This document shows positions 54,938 through 63,516 of a DNA stretch of 64,000 nt, in pieces (position 1 is the stretch's first letter; each line of letters begins with the position of its first letter). The notes below the pieces were generated by a model. It had not been told where the DNA came from. It saw nothing but the letters and a program-made list of their open reading frames with translations, and ran no database searches. Source of the stretch: Paenibacillus polymyxa M1 (GTDB lineage Bacteria; Bacillota; Bacilli; Paenibacillales; Paenibacillaceae); NCBI RefSeq assembly GCF_000237325.1, contig NC_017542.1:868501-932500 (forward strand), read 5' to 3'. A program made the position numbers and the translations under genes.

Positions 54938-56475
54938 GGCTGATCCCTTCTGGTTTTCGATTTATTGCCAATCCGTCTTTTTTTCGTTTTTTGACGAATT
55001 GTATTTTGGATAGAGATGGATTGAGGCCGTGTCTTCATGCGAGGCCAAGGTAGGCGAAACAGCGTATCTTTTATATCGCTTTCCACATAGGGACCAAACG
55101 GGCTCATATAAGATACTCCGAACGATCGCAGACTGGTTAAGTGCAACAAAAGTACGATTAACCCCATCAATATTCCCAGAAGTCCAAAGGCTGCCGCTAG
55201 CATCATTAAGGCGAAGCGAACAATACGAACCGCAATGGAAAGACCGTTTTCCGGAATAACATAGCTGGAGATCGCTGTGATTGATACAACAATAACCATA
55301 GCCGCCGAGACCACTCCTGCATCCACGGCTGCTTGTCCAATGACCAGTGTACCTACAATGGATACGGCTTGCCCGACGGTCTTGGGAATTCGAACTCCTG
55401 CTTCACGCAAAATTTCATAAGTTATTTCCATGAGCATCGCCTCGACAAAAGCCGGAAACGGTACGCCTTCTCTTTGTGCAGCGAGACTGACCAATAAGTT
55501 TGTAGGAATCATCTCTTGATGAAAGGTAGTTACCGCAATATATACTGCTGGCGCAAGCATAGCGATAAAAAAAGAAAAGAAGCGCAGCATACGCAGCAAC
55601 GTACTGATGTCAGCACGCTGGTAATAATCCTCTGCCGACTGGAAAAATTGAACGAACAATGCAGGTATCAGCAGAACAAATGGTGTTCCGTCCACCAAAA
55701 TAGCAATTCGCCCTTCCAGCAGGCTGGCAGCGACTGAATCCGGACGCTCGCTGTTATAAATGGTGGGAAACAGGGTATAGGTTTCATCCTGAATTTCCTC
55801 CTCGATGTAACCTCCTTCCAAAATTCCGTCAATATCAATTCGGTCCAAACGTTCTCTCAGTTCCTGAATAACCCCTTCGTCAGCAATTCCTTTGACATAC
55901 ATCACGGCTACATTGGTATGAGTCACTTGACCGATCTGTCTTGTTTCCATCCACAGTCGCGGATCGCGGATTCGCCTACGAATTAGAGCTGTATTGGTAC
56001 GTAAATTTTCAGTAAAACCCTCCATGGAACCCCGTACAACGGTTTGGGATTGGGGTTCGCTGACATTGCGATCCTCCCAACCGACCGCATCAATCCATAT
56101 GCCCTTTGCGTATCCGTCCAGCAAAATGATAATACCGCCGGATAGCATCTGATTGAATAAGGCATCCATTTCATCCACACTACCCGAGTTACCTGCAATC
56201 AAAATTTGATCCTTCAAATAGTCGAATGGTTCTGTGCCCTCCGGTACATGATGTTCGTTTACGCGCATTAATGAACGCAGGACGGAATCATGAAGTAATT
56301 GAGTGTTGACCAGACCATCGATATAAAACAGAGCCGCTGGCCATTTCTGCATCCATAGTAGCTCTTTAATGATTACATCTCCGCTGTTTCCAAAGGAGCT
56401 CTCGATATGATTTACATTATCCTTTAAGTTTGAGGATACATGAGTAAGTGGACAACTTTTATTCGGATTCGGCAT
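54934..56475 (-). CDS. Germinant receptor A subunit, GerA
   Basis: A 513-residue GerAA-type protein: hydrophilic N-terminal domain (about 25-290), then five or so membrane spans (about 295-465) and a basic C-terminal tail (KKRRIGNKSKTRR). Segments PFPAFVEAMLMEITYEILREAG and IGTLVIGQAAVDAG-like VSIVGTLVIGQAAVDAG are the family core. It is the first gene of the A-C-B-D-B' operon, starts at ATG 56475 behind TTGGAGGA and should be made only in the forespore. A sigma-G promoter is expected upstream but was not located. Confidence 0.93.
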   Translation of the reverse strand: MPNPNKSCPLTHVSSNLKDNVNHIESSFGNSGDVIIKELLWMQKWPAALFYIDGLVNTQLLHDSVLRSLMRVNEHHVPEGTEPFDYLKDQILIAGNSGSVDEMDALFNQMLSGGIIILLDGYAKGIWIDAVGWEDRNVSEPQSQTVVRGSMEGFTENLRTNTALIRRRIRDPRLWMETRQIGQVTHTNVAVMYVKGIADEGVIQELRERLDRIDIDGILEGGYIEEEIQDETYTLFPTIYNSERPDSVAASLLEGRIAILVDGTPFVLLIPALFVQFFQSAEDYYQRADISTLLRMLRFFSFFIAMLAPAVYIAVTTFHQEMIPTNLLVSLAAQREGVPFPAFVEAMLMEITYEILREAGVRIPKTVGQAVSIVGTLVIGQAAVDAGVVSAAMVIVVSITAISSYVIPENGLSIAVRIVRFALMMLAAAFGLLGILMGLIVLLLHLTSLRSFGVSYMSPFGPYVESDIKDTLFRLPWPRMKTRPQSISIQNTIRQKTKKRRIGNKSKTRRDQP

Positions 56476-56754
56476 ACGTAAAATCCTCCGATATTGGAGT
56501 TTGTTGGCTTAGTATGCTCTGAAAATATGAATTTATGCTTGGCCCCATTGTATTTACAGGGTCGATTGTTGGGTATGCTGACGACGTAGAGCCAAGGTAT
56601 CATCGGATTGTCTATGTTTGGAGTAAGGGGAGCGCCCAACATGATGGAGCCGCGAATGGTGGGCTCGGCTGGAAGAGCGGGGGATGTAGTAATACCTTTC
56701 GTGATTTCGATATATTACGCAAGGGTCTGTAGTCATAAGGCGGCAGGAGTGTGA
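56476..56754. other. Intergenic region upstream of the germination operon
   Basis: 279 bp with no supported gene. One short minus-strand frame near 56600-56470 is open but has no ribosome site or recognisable product. The germination promoter should lie here. Confidence 0.35.
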
Positions 56755-57411
56755 CTATTCCGTGTCATCCTTGTTGCTGGTTTTTACCGATTTTTTGGAT
56801 TTGTATAGCGATCCAAACAGAAAGCTTCTCCACCGATATATAAAATACAGCAGGATGAGGAACCCAACGACAGCTGCGATTCGTAGTGCGTACAGCTCAA
56901 CCAAATGGAAAATGGCATCCCATTGCGGACCAAACAGCTTGCCAATGCTTAGAAAGAGGACGACCCAGAATAAAGCACCGCTGTAAGCATACAAGACAAA
57001 TTTACGAAAAGAAAGAGCTATAATTCCAGCAAAATAGCCGGTAAAATGCCGGACACCTGGAATGAAATATCCAAGGAAAATAAGCCAGTATCCATAACGT
57101 TGAAACCATTTTTGTGTTTTCTGAAGCTTGTCCGGCGATAACAAAACCCATTTGCCGTACTTCTGAATAAAGGGGAGTCCAGCCCATTTTCCGATAAAGT
57201 AGGTAATGGTCATACCGATGGTTGTGCCCAAAAACGCTAGCAGCACCAACTTGCTGAAATCCAGGGTACCGGCATAGGAAAGATATCCCGCATAAGCCAT
57301 CGTAGTTTCCCCGGGAAAAGGCAAGGCAATAAATTCCAGAAGCAAGCCGAAAAAAAGGACGCCGTATCCATATTCTTCGAACAATTGTGCGATCCACTTC
57401 AGCACATCCAT
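56755..57411 (-). CDS. DedA-family membrane protein
   Basis: A 218-residue DedA/SNARE-associated protein with four to five membrane spans. Family motifs are seen: ALPFPGETTMAYAGYL near the first span, then the conserved FIPGVRHFTGYFAGI. Recent work links some members to flipping of undecaprenyl-phosphate or phosphatidyl lipids; this one's substrate is unknown. ATG 57411 follows AGGAG by eight bases; a GTG at 57420 is less likely. It is divergent from guaA, and the last part is rich in Lys/Ser. Confidence 0.87.
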   Translation of the reverse strand: MDVLKWIAQLFEEYGYGVLFFGLLLEFIALPFPGETTMAYAGYLSYAGTLDFSKLVLLAFLGTTIGMTITYFIGKWAGLPFIQKYGKWVLLSPDKLQKTQKWFQRYGYWLIFLGYFIPGVRHFTGYFAGIIALSFRKFVLYAYSGALFWVVLFLSIGKLFGPQWDAIFHLVELYALRIAAVVGFLILLYFIYRWRSFLFGSLYKSKKSVKTSNKDDTE

Positions 57412-57498
57412 TGTGTACACTCCTACGGACAGATTAAGTAATTTAGAATCAATTTATTTTATCAATCTTTTCATGACCACTCAACTATGGTTGATTTC

Positions 57499-57528
57499 TT
57501 GACGTGTTGTTTTATCGTTGCGTATAAT
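57499..57528 (+). promoter_or_regulatory. Sigma-A promoter of guaA
   Basis: TTGACG at 57499-57504 and TATAAT at 57523-57528 are 18 bases apart and lie 29 bases before the guaA start. No purine riboswitch was recognised in the short leader. Confidence 0.75.
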
Positions 57529-57556
57529 GAAACGAACAATTGAGGGAGGCACGGTA

Positions 57557-59095
57557 ATGAATAAGCCTAATGAAATCGTTGTAGTTCTCGATTTTGGAGG
57601 ACAATACAACCAGTTAATTGCAAGAAGAATTCGGGATCTCGGCGTATATAGCGAGCTCCTTCCATACAATACGCCTGCGGAGAAGCTGAGAGAGCTGGCG
57701 CCGAAAGGGATTGTTTTCTCAGGCGGACCTTCCAGCGTATATACAGACAATGCTCCTCAGGTAGATCGGGCAATTTATGATCTTGGCATCCCTATCTTTG
57801 GTATTTGTTATGGCATGCAACTGATGGCTCATCAACTGGACGGTAAGGTAGAACGTGCGGGCAAGCGTGAATATGGAAAAGCAGACGTGCAATTCAATGA
57901 GGGCGCTCGGTTGACTAAAGGACTGGATTCCCGTCAAACCGTGTGGATGAGTCATGGCGATCACGTTACTGATCTGCCAACCGGCTTTACACTGGATGCG
58001 GGAACAGAGAGTGCGCCGATTGCTGCGATGAGTAATCTGGAGCGGAACCTGTATGCGGTACAATTCCATCCAGAGGTGCGTCATTCTGTTCAAGGTAACG
58101 AGATGATTAGCAACTTCCTGTATGAAGTGTGCGGCTGTGAAGGCAACTGGACCATGGAATCGTTCATTGAAGAGCAAATCCGTGAAATCCGTCAGCAAGT
58201 AGGCGACAAGAAAGTACTGTGCGCTTTAAGTGGCGGCGTAGATTCTTCCGTTGTAGCCATGCTTATTCACAGAGCGATCGGCGACCAACTGACATGTATG
58301 TTCATTGATCACGGACTGCTGCGCAAGGGTGAAGCCGAAAGTGTAATGGAGACGTTCGTTGGTAAATTTGATATGAAAGTTGTCAAAATTGATGCACGTG
58401 AACGTTTCCTGTCCAAATTGGCAGGAGTGGATGATCCGGAACAAAAACGTAAAATCATCGGTAACGAGTTTATTTACGTCTTTGAAGAAGAATCAGCTAA
58501 ATTCGATGATTTTGACTTCCTGGCACAAGGCACGTTGTACACAGATATTGTAGAGAGCGGAACAGCAACGGCGCAAACCATCAAGTCGCATCATAACGTA
58601 GGCGGTTTACCAGAAGACATGAAGTTCAAACTGATCGAGCCACTGAATGCTTTGTTCAAGGATGAAGTGCGTAAAGTCGGCGAAGAATGCGGACTTCCGG
58701 CCGAAATTGTATGGCGTCAGCCATTCCCAGGTCCGGGTCTTGCCATCCGTGTATTGGGCGAAGTAACAGAGGACAAGCTCAAGATTGTACGTGATTCTGA
58801 CTTTATTTTGCGCGAGGAGATTGCCAAAGCGGGTCTGGATCGGGAAATTTGGCAATACTTCACCGCTCTGCCGAATATGAAGAGCGTTGGCGTTATGGGC
58901 GATGCCCGTACGTATTCCTACACTGTAGGTATTCGCGCAGTAACCTCGATCGACGGCATGACCGCGGACTGGGCACGTATCCCTTGGGACGTATTGGAGA
59001 AAATCTCCGTTCGTATCGTCAACGAAGTGGACAACGTCAATCGTATCGTGTACGACGTAACGTCCAAACCACCAGCAACAATCGAGTGGGAATAA
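57557..59095 (+). CDS. guaA: GMP synthase (glutamine-hydrolysing)
   Basis: A 512-residue enzyme turning XMP into GMP. N-terminal class I glutaminase (nucleophile Cys84 in FGICYGMQL, His in QFHPEV), then the ATP-pyrophosphatase domain with the P-loop [12 protein letters not shown] and the C-terminal dimerisation domain ([15 protein letters not shown] [14 protein letters not shown], ending PPATIEWE). ATG 57557 follows GAGGGAGG. A -35/-10 pair lies directly upstream, and a terminator follows, so it is monocistronic. Confidence 0.97.
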   Translation: MNKPNEIVVVLDFGGQYNQLIARRIRDLGVYSELLPYNTPAEKLRELAPKGIVFSGGPSSVYTDNAPQVDRAIYDLGIPIFGICYGMQLMAHQLDGKVERAGKREYGKADVQFNEGARLTKGLDSRQTVWMSHGDHVTDLPTGFTLDAGTESAPIAAMSNLERNLYAVQFHPEVRHSVQGNEMISNFLYEVCGCEGNWTMESFIEEQIREIRQQVGDKKVLCALSGGVDSSVVAMLIHRAIGDQLTCMFIDHGLLRKGEAESVMETFVGKFDMKVVKIDARERFLSKLAGVDDPEQKRKIIGNEFIYVFEEESAKFDDFDFLAQGTLYTDIVESGTATAQTIKSHHNVGGLPEDMKFKLIEPLNALFKDEVRKVGEECGLPAEIVWRQPFPGPGLAIRVLGEVTEDKLKIVRDSDFILREEIAKAGLDREIWQYFTALPNMKSVGVMGDARTYSYTVGIRAVTSIDGMTADWARIPWDVLEKISVRIVNEVDNVNRIVYDVTSKPPATIEWE

Positions 59096-59152
59096 GCGTG
59101 GAGACTCCCGCATCTTAACCACGAACCCTTTGAGATTCACCAATACAACATC

Positions 59153-59201
59153 AGGCTCCTCCGCATCGGCGAACTATCGCTATGCGGTTGGAGTCTTTTT
59201 T
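59153..59201 (+). terminator. Terminator of guaA
   Basis: GGCTCCTCCGCAT and ATGCGGTTGGAGTC form the stem with a short inner pairing, followed by TTTTTT, 58 bp past the stop. Confidence 0.75.
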
Positions 59202-59349
59202 ACGGGGGCAAGGTCGAACCTATGCTCGGGAAAGTTTACTACACGGACACGGCAACCTCAATTGGGTTTTAGCTAAAGGCGAATAGTATTGACTCATGTT
59301 ACGAAGATATAAATTCATTTGTTGTTACAAAACGGAATATGAAGACTGA

Positions 59350-59390
59350 AAAAAGGAGATATTATTCAATGGTAATGTCTCCTTTTTTTA
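59350..59390 (+). terminator. Terminator-like hairpin in the guaA-pepE gap
   Basis: AAAAAAGGAGATATTA and GGTAATGTCTCCTTTTTTT form a hairpin with a T tail. No gene is recognised between 59202 and 59569, so this may be a second terminator or belong to an unrecognised short transcript. Confidence 0.55.
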
Positions 59391-59569
59391 TATGATTTTA
59401 TTTGCTTTAAGCTATAGATAGCTTAAAGCAAGTATGGAATTAAACGTTTATTTTTTCATGTCATCCTCTAATGGTGTCATGTTTTGATACTAATATATTT
59501 TATAATTTATCTAGATTAGAGTGTTACATATCCCATTTCATTAAACGCTATTCTAAGGAGAATAAAGAC

Positions 59570-60187
59570 ATGAGAAAATTATTTTTGTCGTCCTCATTTA
59601 AGGATGTCGCACCATGCTTAGTCCATTTCGCCGATGAAAACTTGGAAGGAAAAACAGTCACTTTCATCCCCACCGCAAGTATTCCAGAGAAAGTTAAGTT
59701 TTATGTGAATACAGGGAAAAAAGCATTAGAGGATTTAGGATTAGTCGTGGATGAAATCGAAATCAGCACAGCAACATTGAATGAAATTGAAAGTAAAATT
59801 AGAGAAAATGACTATATTTATATTACCGGAGGCAACACATTTTATTTACTTCAAGAGCTAAGAAGAAGCGGGGCTGACAAAATCATTGCTGAAGAAGTTA
59901 ATGCAGGGAAGTTGTATATAGGCGAATCGGCAGGTTCGATGATTTTATCACCGAATATCGAGTATGTCCGACTTATGGACAATGTGCAGGAGGCGCCTGC
60001 TTTGGATTCTTTTGCTGCGCTCGGAATAATTGAATTCTATCCAGTCCCCCACCATACGAACATCCCGTTTAAAAAAGCGGTGGAGAACATCATTGAGGAA
60101 TATGGCAGCCAACTAAATTTATATCCAATCAGCAACGCGGAATTTATTTTGGTTGAAGGTGATAGTATAAAAGTCGAGAATGCATGA
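59570..60187 (+). CDS. pepE: Peptidase E (family S51)
   Basis: A 205-residue Ser dipeptidase specific for N-terminal aspartate. The nucleophile is Ser120 in IGESAGSMIL, matching the PepE numbering; YITGGNTFYLLQELR and PHHTN (catalytic His) are also present. It starts at ATG 59570 behind AAGGAG; longer in-frame frames have no site. A sporulation or nutrient role is possible. It is followed by a terminator at 60228-60277. Confidence 0.9.
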   Translation: MRKLFLSSSFKDVAPCLVHFADENLEGKTVTFIPTASIPEKVKFYVNTGKKALEDLGLVVDEIEISTATLNEIESKIRENDYIYITGGNTFYLLQELRRSGADKIIAEEVNAGKLYIGESAGSMILSPNIEYVRLMDNVQEAPALDSFAALGIIEFYPVPHHTNIPFKKAVENIIEEYGSQLNLYPISNAEFILVEGDSIKVENA

Positions 60188-60227
60188 CTTTATTAAATAA
60201 AGGAGAATTTCAACTGATTAATATTAT

Positions 60228-60277
60228 AAAAAACCTTCAATTCCACATCTATCTTGATATTGAAGGTTCTTTTTTTA
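60228..60277. terminator. Terminator between pepE and the Gal80-like gene
   Basis: AAAAAACCTTCAAT and ATTGAAGGTTCTTTTTTT are the arms of a hairpin with A and T runs, between the two convergent genes. Confidence 0.88.
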
Positions 60278-60287
60278 TAAATCTACC

Positions 60288-61418
60288 TTACCATATAATC
60301 TTTTTGCCGGTTGCAGCCGATTCCTCAATGCAATCCAGTAGCTGATGCAGCTTTAGTGCATGGTTGAAATCGGGGGCGAGACGGGTGCCCGTCAAAATAT
60401 CCTCGGCAAATACATGATGGGCCTTGGCTACATTCAGGGTTACTCCTTCTTTGGGAAAGTCTAAGCAGCCATCAGGTTCAGCAGCTATGCGTATGGGTTC
60501 AAAAAAGCCATTAGGAATATAACTTTGATGACTTCCCTGATCATATACAAGTTTTTCAAGCGTCAGATTCCCAAATTGAACATGTCCAAGCGAAGGATTC
60601 TGGCTCAAACGCAAACTGCCCTTTTTCCCCTGAATCTCTAGCTCAAATTTAGAATTCACCCCGCCCTGAATGTGAACCGATACCGGAGTTCCTTTTTCCA
60701 ACAGCCCGTGAATCAGAATTTGATCGGCTGTATCCTTGGCAATGATTTCACCCGTTTCCTGAATAATGGCTTCGTTATAACGGGATGCTGTGATGGCCGA
60801 TAGCTCGCGGAATTCACCAACGATGTATTGCAGTGCATCCAAAGAATGTCCCCCGTTAATGGTTAGTAGGTTGGCACCACTGGCTCTATTCAGCAAGTAT
60901 GCCGTATCCTGATCTGTTCGTCCTCCTTTGCCAGAAGTAGCTACTTGCATATGACAGGATACAATTTCACCAATTGTCCCGTCTTCCACCAGCTTTTTCA
61001 TGGTTTGAACCTCAAAATCCTGCCGTGCCTGCAAGCCGACGATATGATGAATGCCCGCCAGTTCCGCCGCCTTAGCCATTTCAGCAGCTTCCGCAGTGTT
61101 GGCTCCCAGAGGCCACTCACAAAAAATATGCTTCCCCTCTTGAATAGCCGCCATTACGGCCTCGTTATGATGGGGAACTTTTACGCTCACCACGACCATG
61201 TCCACTTCCTTGGAAGCTGCGAGCTTTTTCGCATCGTCAAAAGCTAATGACGCCCCCACGCCTTTTGCACTTTTTCGTGCACTCTCCATACGGGAAGTGC
61301 CGATGGCTGTAATATCCAGGTTCGGGTGCTTGAGCAAAGCCGGAATATGAGTTTGGCTGGCCCATTTGTTATTCATTGAACCACCTACGATACCTGCACG
61401 AATCTTCTGTTGTACCAT
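60288..61418 (-). CDS. Gfo/Idh/MocA-type oxidoreductase, Gal80-like
   Basis: A 376-residue NAD(P)-binding protein. The N-terminal Rossmann part opens IVGGSMNNKWASQTHIPAL; the catalytic EKP-like motif is replaced by CEWPLGANTAEA, as in the Gal80-like branch of the family. The C-terminal beta-sheet substrate domain (about 130-340) is typical. Such enzymes may dehydrogenate sugars or act as non-catalytic sensors as yeast Gal80 does. AGGAGGG lies upstream of ATG 61418. It is divergent from the LysR gene, which probably controls it. Confidence 0.85.
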   Translation of the reverse strand: MVQQKIRAGIVGGSMNNKWASQTHIPALLKHPNLDITAIGTSRMESARKSAKGVGASLAFDDAKKLAASKEVDMVVVSVKVPHHNEAVMAAIQEGKHIFCEWPLGANTAEAAEMAKAAELAGIHHIVGLQARQDFEVQTMKKLVEDGTIGEIVSCHMQVATSGKGGRTDQDTAYLLNRASGANLLTINGGHSLDALQYIVGEFRELSAITASRYNEAIIQETGEIIAKDTADQILIHGLLEKGTPVSVHIQGGVNSKFELEIQGKKGSLRLSQNPSLGHVQFGNLTLEKLVYDQGSHQSYIPNGFFEPIRIAAEPDGCLDFPKEGVTLNVAKAHHVFAEDILTGTRLAPDFNHALKLHQLLDCIEESAATGKKIIW

Positions 61419-61544
61419 GTGCCATCCCTCCTGATTTTAAAATGTGGGTAGTAAATACCGCTCAAGCCCAATATAATACACTTAACTCATAAAGAATAAT
61501 GTTTGTTAATGATATAGATATCATTTTATTTGATGGGAGATGAA

Positions 61545-62393
61545 ATGGTGGATATTCAGAATATGCAGGCATTCGTTTCAGTGGCGGAACTTAGAAGTCT
61601 AACAGAAGCTGCCCAGAAGCTGAATCATCTGCAATCGAATATGACAGCTAAAATAAAGAAGCTGGAGGCTTATTACGGCACAGCGTTATTTTACCGAAAG
61701 CCTCGTGGTATGGAACTGACACCCGCAGGCGAAATTCTATATGCTCAGTACAAGCAAATTTTACTGCTATGGCAAGACACAGAGATGAAAATGAGACTCC
61801 AGGAGGAAAAATTGCGTGTCGGCACAATGCAGTCCATTGTAGCAGGCGAAACAACAAGGGCGCTAACGAAGGTATATGAGATGTACCCGCAGGCTTCGGT
61901 GACATTAAAAACCGGAACTACCACCGAAATGGAGCAATTCATCCTCGACGGCGAGCTTGATATTGCTTTTGTTACAGGATATCCTACCAACCCATATATT
62001 CATTATCAAAAAATATGCCGTGAAGAGCTTGTGCTGGTGGGGAAAGGTATACACGAAGGCTCGGATCTCCAACAGGTACTGCAAGGAGCTTCTATTATCA
62101 TATTGTCGGATAGCTGCCTGTACCTCAGGCATTTAGAGAAGATGTATCAGGACATGCAATTGACCCATGGCGAGGTTGTTGAGGTTGGAATATTTGATAC
62201 GATGGTAGAATTCGCTCTGATGGGAATGGGAATTACCCTTATGTCCAAAAAGCTGGCGCGACAATTTAAAGTAACGTCTTATTTACCGGTTCCTTCAATT
62301 TTTGGCTACATGGATACATATTTAATATCCCGTCCCAATCACGAAATGACAGCAATTGAACATAAATTTATCGAAATCAATAATACGATCTAA
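61545..62393 (+). CDS. LysR-family transcriptional regulator
   Basis: A 282-residue regulator: winged HTH (about 5-65; FVSVAELRSLTEAAQKLNHLQSNMTAKIKKLE) and LysR substrate domain (about 90-280). The ATG at 61545 and GTG 61548 both follow GGGAGA; an upstream ATG 61533 has no site. Its divergence from the Gal80-like oxidoreductase across 126 bp suggests it controls that gene. It resembles CysL/GltC-type regulators in general only. Confidence 0.9.
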   Translation: MVDIQNMQAFVSVAELRSLTEAAQKLNHLQSNMTAKIKKLEAYYGTALFYRKPRGMELTPAGEILYAQYKQILLLWQDTEMKMRLQEEKLRVGTMQSIVAGETTRALTKVYEMYPQASVTLKTGTTTEMEQFILDGELDIAFVTGYPTNPYIHYQKICREELVLVGKGIHEGSDLQQVLQGASIIILSDSCLYLRHLEKMYQDMQLTHGEVVEVGIFDTMVEFALMGMGITLMSKKLARQFKVTSYLPVPSIFGYMDTYLISRPNHEMTAIEHKFIEINNTI

Positions 62394-62540
62394 TAGAGTA
62401 GGAAAGACATCGAATGACCTTAACTATAAATTCTAGAATGCGGCTATTCGTTTAGCTTGAGCATTTTTTTGGGATTGTAGGATTTGTCTATAGACTTGTC
62501 TCAGGACTTGTTTATTTTTAGTGAGGGTGTATAATGCTTG

Positions 62541-63008
62541 ATGAATCAATTGATGGGTCAAGTATTAGGAGGAGGGTTTGTCATCAAACATTGCTCTGAA
62601 AAAAGCCAGCTATTTTATCGAATGCATCTTTTGTGTAAAGAAATGAATAACGCTTTTGAAGCACAGCTAAAAACCAGCTTCACCAAGGTCGAAATTTTGT
62701 ATCATATTGATCATCGTAAGGAACTAAGTCAGCTGGAGCTTCAACATCTGCTCGTTCTGGATGGTGCAGCAGTGACCCGGCATCTGAAAAGGCTGGAGGA
62801 GGAAGGTCTGATTTTACGAAGTAAAAAAGAGCAGGATAAGCGTGTAACCTATATACGTTTAACCGAATTAGGAATTCAAGAGCTGCAAGTTTTGACAGAG
62901 CAAAGACAAGCCTTTCAAGAAAAGTTCCTTTATAAGTTTGCAGATGAGGAAATTGTGGCTTTAACAGATGCACTACAGCGTATGTCTAGCAATGTGAAGA
63001 ATATGTGA
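62541..63008 (+). CDS. MarR-family transcriptional regulator
   Basis: A 155-residue regulator with a winged helix (about 50-120; LSQLELQHLLVLDGAAVTRHLKRLEEEGLILRSK then DKRVTYIRLTELG), the standard MarR wing. The chosen ATG 62541 follows GAGGGTG at a rather long spacing. A stronger AGGAGGAGGG at 62567-62576 is followed by no in-frame ATG/GTG/TTG in range, and a 21-codon frame from ATG 62534 overlaps the start, which might affect initiation. It lies just before a broken NTF2-like gene that it may once have controlled. Confidence 0.88.
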   Translation: MNQLMGQVLGGGFVIKHCSEKSQLFYRMHLLCKEMNNAFEAQLKTSFTKVEILYHIDHRKELSQLELQHLLVLDGAAVTRHLKRLEEEGLILRSKKEQDKRVTYIRLTELGIQELQVLTEQRQAFQEKFLYKFADEEIVALTDALQRMSSNVKNM

Positions 63009-63043
63009 AATGTGCGAGGACAAAATATTTTGGAGGCCACTTG

Positions 63044-63296
63044 ATGAAGATTTTAGAAGAATATTTTTATTGCTACGATTTAGCAAAAGATGATCAAGTA
63101 AGTAGAGAACGATTAATCTGCTGAAGAAGCTGATACCTATCAAACTAGATGGGCAGTGTGCGGTAAAAAGGCAACAGGCGAAGTTTATACACTTACTGGA
63201 GTGGACAAAGCCTGACTGGATGCAGAAGGGAAGATCGTTTATCTGGAAAATATACCGGATACAGCTGATGCTTTTGATAAGTACAAAAATATCTGA
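63044..63296 (+). pseudogene. NTF2/SnoaL-like protein, decayed
   Basis: A ribosome site (TGGAGG) and ATG 63044 open a frame that reads MKILEEYFYCYDLAKDD and stops early; the matching C-terminal half (WAVCGKKATGEVYTLTGVD, stop, LDAEGKIVYLENIPDTADAFDKY) lies in another frame with an internal TGA. The two halves together have the length (about 84 codons here, usually about 110-130) and pattern of a nuclear transport factor 2-like protein, with the 30-40 residue middle missing. This is a recent pseudogene next to a MarR regulator. Confidence 0.6.
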
Positions 63297-63307
63297 TTAT
63301 TCTAAAT

Positions 63308-63350
63308 GATAACCCGCCAGCTGTATAATAGCTCGCGGGTTATCTGTTTT
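63308..63350 (+). terminator. Terminator after the MarR/NTF2-like pair
   Basis: GATAACCCGC-CAGCT...AGCT-CGCGGGTTATC forms a ten-plus-base stem followed by TGTTTTCC. Confidence 0.75.
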
Positions 63351-63395
63351 CCGAACAATACATATGTGTTTAATTTGTAACATTCGTTTTTTCTG

Positions 63396-63424
63396 TTGAC
63401 AAGCCGTAGGCGAGAGCCTAAAAT
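63396..63424 (+). promoter_or_regulatory. Sigma-A promoter of the purine permease gene
   Basis: TTGACA at 63396-63401 and TAAAAT at 63419-63424 are 17 bases apart, about 90 bp before the start at 63517. I looked for the purine riboswitch core here and did not find it. Confidence 0.65.
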
Positions 63425-63516
63425 AACGGATGTAATATAGCGTATATAAAGGCGAATATTACAGCAAGTGAACGACAACAATACGAGTATGCTTTGCGTA
63501 GGAGGAATTACGACTC

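Noticed and set aside
56535..56732. Short plus-strand frame starting MLGPIVFTG, at first sight like a GerP-type spore protein
   Set aside because: The similarity is limited to the first few residues; the rest has no GerPA/GerPF pattern.
62534..62599. 21-codon frame overlapping the MarR start
   Set aside because: Too short and without a conserved pattern; noted only as a possible influence on MarR initiation.
63425..63516. Possible purine riboswitch before the permease gene
   Set aside because: The conserved core of purine aptamers is absent; only a promoter and an ordinary leader were found.
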